In this document: positions 59,162 to 64,000 of the stretch, piece by piece
How positions within the stretch are numbered: position 1 is the first letter of the stretch
Layout of the letters: each line of letters begins with the position of its first letter
Source of the DNA: Corynebacterium sp. KPL1814
GTDB lineage: Bacteria > Actinomycetota > Actinomycetes > Mycobacteriales > Mycobacteriaceae
DNA length: 64,000 nt
Assembly (NCBI RefSeq): GCF_000478175.1
Contig: NZ_KI515776.1
Coordinates: 33,305-97,304 of the forward strand
Reading direction: 5' to 3'
Notes under the pieces: generated by a model
The model's input: only the letters and a program-made list of their open reading frames with translations
Databases searched by the model: none
Told to the model about the DNA's origin: nothing
Position numbers and translations under genes: made by a program

Positions 59162-59379
59162 GACTGGGTCTTCCGCGCCCTGCGGATTTCTGCTTCTAGG
59201 TCCGCGCGGCCGGGGAGGAGATCGCGGGCGGTGGCTTGCACGTGGGCATCGGCAAGCGTGCGCGAGGCCGCCGCCACGATGGCACGCACCACCGCCTCGT
59301 GCTTGGAGGTCCCTTGCGCGGAGGCCAAGAGGGTAAGGGCGTGATCTTGTTCTGCGGTGAGCCGCAATGTCATTGCCAT
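59158..59379 (-). CDS. Ribbon-helix-helix antitoxin-like protein
   Basis: 73 residues. The N-terminal ribbon-helix-helix pattern is AMTLRLTAEQDHALTLLASA, then GTSKHEAVVRAIVAAASRTL; the acidic/basic C-terminal tail (LLPGRADLEAEIRRARKTQS) would wrap a partner. Its stop overlaps the start of the Doc-like gene, the usual antitoxin-toxin arrangement. It probably represses its own promoter. Confidence 0.75.
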   Translation of the reverse strand: MAMTLRLTAEQDHALTLLASAQGTSKHEAVVRAIVAAASRTLADAHVQATARDLLPGRADLEAEIRRARKTQS

Positions 59380-59457
59380 GCCTCAGTGATACCACAGTGA
59401 TACCACCGGTGCGGCAAATAAGGCCGATAAAGCCCGGAGAAGGTAGAATTTGGCCTT

Positions 59458-62013
59458 ATGAGTGACAATAACGACGATCTTTTTGATCGGATTTTTCCCA
59501 TTGACATTAATGAGGAGATGGAGTCGAGCTATATCGACTACGCCATGTCCGTCATTGTGGGCCGCGCGCTGCCTGAGGTGCGCGATGGCCTAAAGCCGGT
59601 GCACCGCCGCATTCTCTACGCTATGTTCGATTCGGGTTACCGCCCCGAGCGCGGCTACGTGAAGTCCGCCCGCCCGGTCTCTGACACCATGGGTCAATTC
59701 CACCCGCACGGTGACTCGGCCATCTATGACACCTTGGTGCGCTTGGCGCAGTCCTGGAATATGCGCTACCCGCTTGTCGATGGCCAGGGTAACTTCGGTT
59801 CCCGCGGTAACGACGGCCCCGCCGCAATGCGTTATACCGAGTGCAAGCTCACCCCGTTGGCCATGGAAATGGTCCGCGATATCCGCGAAAATACCGTGGA
59901 CTTCTCGCCCAACTACGATGGCAAGACCAGCGAGCCGGACGTCCTGCCGTCCCGCGTGCCTAACCTTTTGATGAATGGTTCCGGCGGAATTGCCGTGGGC
60001 ATGGCCACCAATATCCCGCCGCATAACCTCAATGAGTTGGCCTCGGCCATCTACTGGCTGCTGGAGAACCCAGACGCAGACGAGGATGCGGCGCTCGCGG
60101 CCTGCATGGAACGCGTGAAGGGCCCGGATTTCCCCACCGCCGGCCTCATCGTGGGCGATCAGGGCATCAAGGATGCATATACCACCGGCCGCGGTTCCAT
60201 CCGCATGCGCGGTGTGACCTCCATCGAGGAATCCGGTTCCCGGCAGACCATCGTCATCACGGAGCTGCCGTTCCAGGTCAACCCCGATAACCTCATCTCC
60301 AATATCGCGGAGTCCGTAGCCAACGGCAAGATCGCCGGTATTTCCAAGATCGAAGATGAGTCCTCTGACCGCGTGGGCATGCGCATTGTTGTGACGCTGA
60401 AGCGCGATGCTGTCGCCCGCGTGGTGCTCAATAACCTGTACAAGCACTCCCAGCTGCAGACCTCCTTCGGCGCTAATATGCTTTCCATCGTCGATGGCGT
60501 GCCGCGCACCCTGCGCCTGGATCAGATGCTGAGCAATTATGTTGCGCACCAGATTGAGGTCATCGTTCGCCGCACCCAGTACCGCCTGGATGAAGCCGAA
60601 AAGCGCGCGCACATCTTGCGCGGCTTGGTCAAGGCGCTGGATATGTTGGATGAGGTCATCGCCCTGATCCGCCGTTCGCCCACCGTTGATGAGGCGCGCG
60701 AGGGCTTGAAGGAGCTTCTCGATGTCGACGATATCCAGGCCGATGCCATCCTGGCGATGCAGCTGCGCCGCCTGGCTGCCCTGGAGCGCCAAAAGATCGT
60801 CGATGAATTGGCAGAAATCGAAGAAGAGATCGCAGACCTCAAGCACATCCTCGCCCACGAGGAGCGCCAGCGCCAGATCGTCCACGATGAGCTGGAGGCG
60901 ATCGTCGAAAAGTACGGCGACGAGCGCCGCACCGAGATCCTGCCTGCCTCCGGCGAGGTCACCGATGAAGACCTCATTGCCCGCGAAAACGTCGTGGTTA
61001 CCATTACCGCCACCGGTTATGCCAAGCGCACCAAGGTCGATACCTATAAGTCACAAAAGCGCGGCGGCAAGGGCGTGCGCGGTGCGGAGCTCAAGCAAGA
61101 TGACATTGTGAAGAACTTCTTCGTCTGCTCCACGCACGACTGGATCCTGTTCTTTACCAACTTTGGCCGCGTCTACCGCCTGAAGGCCTACGAGCTACCA
61201 GAGAGCGGCCGCGCCGCCCGCGGTCAGCACGTGGCCAACCTGCTGGAATTCCAGCCGGAGGAAAAGATCGCCCAGGTCATTCAGATCCAGTCCTACGAGG
61301 ATGCGCCATACCTGGTTCTGGCCACCCAGCAGGGCCGCGTGAAGAAGTCGCGCCTGACCGATTACGAGTCCGCTCGTTCCGCAGGGCTTATCGCCATCAA
61401 CCTCAATGAGGGCGATGCGCTCATCGGTGCCCAGCTCGTTTCTGAGGGCGATGACATCCTGCTGACCTCTGAGCAGGGCCAAGCAATCCGCTTTACTGCC
61501 GATGACGACCAGCTACGCCCCATGGGACGTGCTACTGCCGGTGTGAAGGGCATGCGCTTCCGCGGCGATGACCAGCTGCTGGCGATGTCCGTCGTTCACG
61601 ATGGCGAGTTCCTGCTCGTTGCTACCTCCGGTGGCTACGGTAAGCGCACCGCCATTGAGGAATACACCCCGCAGGGCCGCGGTGGCTTGGGCGTGATGAC
61701 CTTCAAGTACACCCCGAAGCGCGGCAAGCTCATTGGCGCCATTTCCATTGACAAAGACGATGAAATCTTCGCCATTACCTCCGCCGGTGGGGTCATTCGC
61801 ACCGAAGTAAACCAGATTCGTCCTTCCTCGCGCGCCACGATGGGCGTGCGCTTGGTTGACCTTGCCGATGATGTCGAATTGCTTGCCATCGACCGCAATG
61901 TTGAAGAAGATGGTGAGGAAGACGCGCAGGCTGTGGCCAAGGGCGAAAAGACCGTCGATGAGGTGCAGCAAGAGCACCACAAGACTAGCGATGCCTCCAA
62001 GGACGAGGAGTAG
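59458..62013 (+). CDS. gyrA: DNA gyrase subunit A
   Basis: 851 residues. The catalytic Tyr lies in [11 protein letters not shown]. The quinolone-resistance region is [20 protein letters not shown], with Ser87 and Asp91 as in quinolone-susceptible corynebacteria. The C-terminal wrapping domain has the GyrA box QKRGGKG followed by the blade repeats ([34 protein letters not shown]). The acidic tail regulates supercoiling in other species. The toxin-antitoxin-like pair lies immediately upstream on the other strand. Confidence 0.98.
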   Translation: MSDNNDDLFDRIFPIDINEEMESSYIDYAMSVIVGRALPEVRDGLKPVHRRILYAMFDSGYRPERGYVKSARPVSDTMGQFHPHGDSAIYDTLVRLAQSWNMRYPLVDGQGNFGSRGNDGPAAMRYTECKLTPLAMEMVRDIRENTVDFSPNYDGKTSEPDVLPSRVPNLLMNGSGGIAVGMATNIPPHNLNELASAIYWLLENPDADEDAALAACMERVKGPDFPTAGLIVGDQGIKDAYTTGRGSIRMRGVTSIEESGSRQTIVITELPFQVNPDNLISNIAESVANGKIAGISKIEDESSDRVGMRIVVTLKRDAVARVVLNNLYKHSQLQTSFGANMLSIVDGVPRTLRLDQMLSNYVAHQIEVIVRRTQYRLDEAEKRAHILRGLVKALDMLDEVIALIRRSPTVDEAREGLKELLDVDDIQADAILAMQLRRLAALERQKIVDELAEIEEEIADLKHILAHEERQRQIVHDELEAIVEKYGDERRTEILPASGEVTDEDLIARENVVVTITATGYAKRTKVDTYKSQKRGGKGVRGAELKQDDIVKNFFVCSTHDWILFFTNFGRVYRLKAYELPESGRAARGQHVANLLEFQPEEKIAQVIQIQSYEDAPYLVLATQQGRVKKSRLTDYESARSAGLIAINLNEGDALIGAQLVSEGDDILLTSEQGQAIRFTADDDQLRPMGRATAGVKGMRFRGDDQLLAMSVVHDGEFLLVATSGGYGKRTAIEEYTPQGRGGLGVMTFKYTPKRGKLIGAISIDKDDEIFAITSAGGVIRTEVNQIRPSSRATMGVRLVDLADDVELLAIDRNVEEDGEEDAQAVAKGEKTVDEVQQEHHKTSDASKDEE

Positions 62014-62016
62014 GAC

Positions 62017-62355
62017 ATGGAACGACGAGATGTAACCATCCACCACATTTCGCCCATCTCGGCGTTTCGCGTTGGTCTGGCCCTGTCACTCGTCGGACTC
62101 ATCGCGTGGTTATTGGCCGTGTGCCTGCTGTACATAGGCCTGCACCAGGTGGGTATATGGGAGTCAGTCAATAGCCTCGTTGGTGGCGTAGGCGGCGGCT
62201 TTGAGGTCACCTTTGGCGTGGTGATCGCAGCCAGTGCGCTGATTGGCGTTATTTTCGCCGTCTTGTTCACCTTGCTCGCACCGCTGATGGCCGTAATCTA
62301 TAACGCCATCGTGGATGTCCTCGGGGGGCTAAAGGTTAGCTTGGATGATATTTAG
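62017..62355 (+). CDS. DUF3566 membrane protein
   Basis: 112 residues with two transmembrane helices (RVGLALSLVGLIAWLLAVCL, GVVIAASALIGVIFAVLFTL) and the characteristic start VTIHHISPISAFRVG. Always downstream of gyrA in actinobacteria (Rv0007 homologue, shorter here). Function unknown. It starts three bases after the gyrA stop. Confidence 0.88.
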   Translation: MERRDVTIHHISPISAFRVGLALSLVGLIAWLLAVCLLYIGLHQVGIWESVNSLVGGVGGGFEVTFGVVIAASALIGVIFAVLFTLLAPLMAVIYNAIVDVLGGLKVSLDDI

Positions 62356-62374
62356 CCCACTGTGAGTAGGAGAC

Positions 62375-62405
62375 AATGCCGGCAGCAAACGTTGCCGGCA
62401 TTTTC
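62375..62405 (+). terminator. Terminator after gyrA-DUF3566
   Basis: The 10-base perfect stem AATGCCGGCA (62375-62384) pairs with TGCCGGCATT (62393-62402), followed by TTTT. Confidence 0.9.
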
Positions 62406-62528
62406 TGGTTTTAAGCGCGAAGTAGGGTACTCATTAGGCCAACGAAGAGTGCCTTTGAAAACCTCTTTGAGCTGCCGATTTGTGTTCTTTCCGGGGTAGT
62501 ATGTAAAGTTACATCTCGTTCCGCTAAA

Positions 62529-62605
62529 GGGCCTATAGCTCAGTCGGTTAGAGCGCATCGCTGATAACGATGAGGTCGCTGGTTCGATTCCAGCTAGGCC
62601 CACCA
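62529..62605 (+). tRNA. tRNA-Ile (anticodon GAT)
   Basis: Full cloverleaf: acceptor GGGCCTA with TAGGCCC, D-arm GCTC...GAGC, anticodon arm CATCG-CTGATAA-CGATG with GAT, T-arm GCTGG-TTCGATT-CCAGC. The 3' CCA is encoded (62603-62605). Next to tRNA-Ala as in most actinobacteria after gyrA. Confidence 0.98.
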
Positions 62606-62614
62606 CGGAACAAT

Positions 62615-62687
62615 GGGGCATTAGCTCAATTGGTAGAGCATCTGCTTTGCAAGCAGAAGGTCAGGAGTTCGATTCTCCTATGCTCCA
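62615..62687 (+). tRNA. tRNA-Ala (anticodon TGC)
   Basis: Cloverleaf: acceptor GGGGCAT with ATGCTCC (one G-T pair), D-arm GCTC...GAGC, anticodon arm TCTGC-TTTGCAA-GCAGA with TGC, T-arm AGGAG-TTCGATT-CTCCT. CCA is not encoded and must be added by the PcnA/CCA enzyme at 26 kb. Confidence 0.98.
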
Positions 62688-62694
62688 CAGTATT

Positions 62695-62726
62695 AGTCCG
62701 GCTTCGTTAAGGGAGCCGGACTTTTT
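62695..62726 (+). terminator. Terminator after the tRNA pair
   Basis: The 9-base stem AGTCCGGCT (62695-62703) pairs with AGCCGGACT (62714-62722), followed by a T-run to 62726. Confidence 0.92.
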
Positions 62727-62749
62727 CGTGTGTCCAGGTCGGTGCCATT

Positions 62750-64000
62750 AGGTAGGGAGCCTTTCTGGGGTTAAGTAGCAAAATGTGTGTCTGGTGGGCG
62801 TGTCGTCGGTTGGGCGCCTTTTGTCATTTCATGGGTCCTTTTCTGATTCCTATGGAGTGTGAGTATTCGGTTGGGATAGCGTTGTCGTAGAAGGCTGGTC
62901 GGCCTGTTTCCGGGTCGGCTGTGTTGTGGTCTTCTGGGGTAAGGCCTTGGACTTTGGCGAGTTGGTCTTGCCCGAAATTGCACTGCCTGGCGATCTCTAA
63001 TGGGTCGTCAGGCAGTTGTGTTTGTGAATACAGGTACCATTCCAGCATTTTGCGTTGTCGTTCTCCTGTTCTTCCACGGTGAGCATCAGCGATGCGTTTG
63101 AGCGGGGCGTTAACTCCGCCTTCGAGGCTGTTTGTCGTTGCTACCCAACGCTGTGGCATAAGAGCATGTGGTGGTGGCTTAAGGTAGGTAAATAGATGTT
63201 GTTTCTGCGAAAGGTTTCGCAGTGATTTATAGGCTTGGCGAACGCGTAAATGGGTCCATTCCCACTTACGGTTGGACCTGCGGCGGTGTGTAGGGGTCAG
63301 GGTTTTCTCGGAAAGGAAGTGTTTATAGACCTGGCCGAAGTCATGCAGGTTCTTCGTCCATTCCCGTGCTTGGTCTAGGGTGCTGATTTTGGTTAATTGC
63401 AGTGCTAGGCCATAGATGGCTTTGCCGGCATCGGTGCGTGGCCGGCTGGTGGTGTATCGGCGGATTACGCGTTGGGCATGGACTAGGCAGCGCTGGATTG
63501 GTGTGTGTGGCCAGCATGTTGCGATGGCTGATTGGGCGCCGAGTCCGCCATCAAGTACGACGCATAACGGTGGCGCTATGTTTTTAAGTAATTGAATATA
63601 GGCGTCGGTGGATTCCTTTTTAGCCCAGTGCCAGGCAATGACGTGGTCATGGCTTGCTGCGACAAGCAGGCAGCCTGCCGCGGTGTAGGTGCCGTCGATG
63701 AAGATTTGGTCGTAGATTCGGTGAGGGTCCGGGGTATTAGGGATATCGATAAGCCAAAAGGGTTCAAACCGGCGGTTGAGAGTCCACCGGCTTATTCCTT
63801 GTTGCTGAGCGAGCTGGTTCAATGACGTTGTAGATACCGCGTAGCGGTAGAAGGCGCGGAAGTCCCGGGACTGGGTATGGTCAGTTCGTTGGCGCGTTAG
63901 GGAGCTTCCGCAGTGAGAGTGTCTAATGGTTTGTGTGTGGGAACCTAACCCGCATAAGGAGATGAACCAGAATGACTACTATGGCGAGACGAGATCCGGC
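62750..64000. mobile_element. IS256/IS1249-like insertion sequence, right end outside window
   Basis: The transposase coding region is followed by non-coding sequence reaching back toward the tRNA terminator. The end probably lies near 62750-62790 (around GGGAGCCTTTCTGGGGTTAA), but terminal repeats and target duplication cannot be checked because the other end lies beyond 64000. It is inserted just downstream of the tRNA pair. The rest of the element or next gene starts at the right edge, where AAGGAG (63958-63963) precedes plus-strand ATGs. Confidence 0.7.
62824..63954 (-). CDS. IS256/IS1249-family transposase, start uncertain
   Basis: At least 332 residues from a TTG at 63822, but homology clearly continues upstream in the same frame (SSLTRQRTDHTQSRDFRAFY, then STTSLNQLAQQQGISRWTL), with a zinc-ribbon-like CG...CGSS remnant to about 63954. 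DDE core: FIDGTYTAAGCLL (first Asp), VVLDGGLGAQSAIATCWP (second Asp), QRCLVHAQRVIRRYTT, and NSLEGGVNAPLKRIADAHRG (Glu). The upstream zinc ribbon looks shortened and no ATG/GTG is in frame before a TAG at 63976-63978, so the N-terminus may be damaged. Confidence 0.82.
   Translation of the reverse strand, partial: CGLGSHTQTIRHSHCGSSLTRQRTDHTQSRDFRAFYRYAVSTTSLNQLAQQQGISRWTLNRRFEPFWLIDIPNTPDPHRIYDQIFIDGTYTAAGCLLVAASHDHVIAWHWAKKESTDAYIQLLKNIAPPLCVVLDGGLGAQSAIATCWPHTPIQRCLVHAQRVIRRYTTSRPRTDAGKAIYGLALQLTKISTLDQAREWTKNLHDFGQVYKHFLSEKTLTPTHRRRSNRKWEWTHLRVRQAYKSLRNLSQKQHLFTYLKPPPHALMPQRWVATTNSLEGGVNAPLKRIADAHRGRTGERQRKMLEWYLYSQTQLPDDPLEIARQCNFGQDQLAKVQGLTPEDHNTADPETGRPAFYDNAIPTEYSHSIGIRKGPMK

Overview
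The window is a near-origin chromosomal segment of a high-GC Gram-positive bacterium, almost certainly a Corynebacterium. Three things support this. First, the gene order pcnA | mutT4-type NUDIX – DUF6049 – murJ (with a pseudokinase tail) – sigM – trxB – trxA – cwlM and parB – parA – rsmG – yidC – yidD – rnpA – rpmH | dnaA – dnaN – recF – dciA – gyrB – gyrA – DUF3566 – tRNA-Ile – tRNA-Ala is the actinobacterial origin block. Second, trpCF is fused, jag is absent, and leaderless starts are common. Third, parS is of the GTTTCACGTGAAAC type.

Layout. 1-4.9 kb (minus strand): leuS, a manganese-type MntR, NrdI and the start of NrdF. This NrdF lacks three of the four carboxylate metal ligands and has Gln, Ser and Lys in their place, the signature of the metal-free class Ie (QSK) radical subunit. 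That is the most interesting item here. 5-11.3 kb: a membrane-anchored alkaline phosphatase, an 861-residue cytoplasmic protein of unknown family, a MOSC protein and an MFS transporter. 11.5-20 kb: a succinate-semialdehyde-type dehydrogenase and the complete tryptophan operon, led by a 12-codon Trp-Trp-Trp leader peptide and a two-state attenuator. 20-27.5 kb: a dicarboxylate-type symporter, an SdpI-like protein, a tiny secreted protein, a lone Rieske lipoprotein, an SBF-type transporter, an AzlCD (BrnFE-like) exporter, YqgE and PcnA. Eight parS sites (six perfect) lie between 11.8 and 23.0 kb.

27.6-42.7 kb: the murJ-sigM-trx-cwlM block, interrupted by about 5.5 kb holding yceI, a frameshifted AlbA/HATPase regulator gene behind an array of operator-like repeats, and pepN. 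The amidase-like CwlM has lost its zinc-binding histidines. 42.8-48.6 kb: an MHS-family transporter, then the leftward parB-parA-rsmG-yidC-yidD-rnpA-rpmH cluster.

48.6-51.6 kb: oriC, split by dnaA, with perfect DnaA boxes on both sides. A DnaA-trio-like unwinding element lies in the dnaA-dnaN gap. 51.6-62.4 kb: dnaN-recF-dciA, gyrB, a DHA2 drug transporter, a small unknown protein, a ribbon-helix-helix/degenerate Doc pair, gyrA and DUF3566. 62.5-64 kb: tRNA-Ile(GAT), tRNA-Ala(TGC) and an IS256/IS1249-like insertion sequence that runs out of the window.

Functionally the window combines replication initiation and segregation (DnaA/oriC, ParABS), DNA supercoiling, cell-envelope control (MurJ, CwlM, YidC, SigM), redox (TrxAB), tryptophan synthesis and deoxynucleotide supply. 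Family assignments come from motif reading without database searches.
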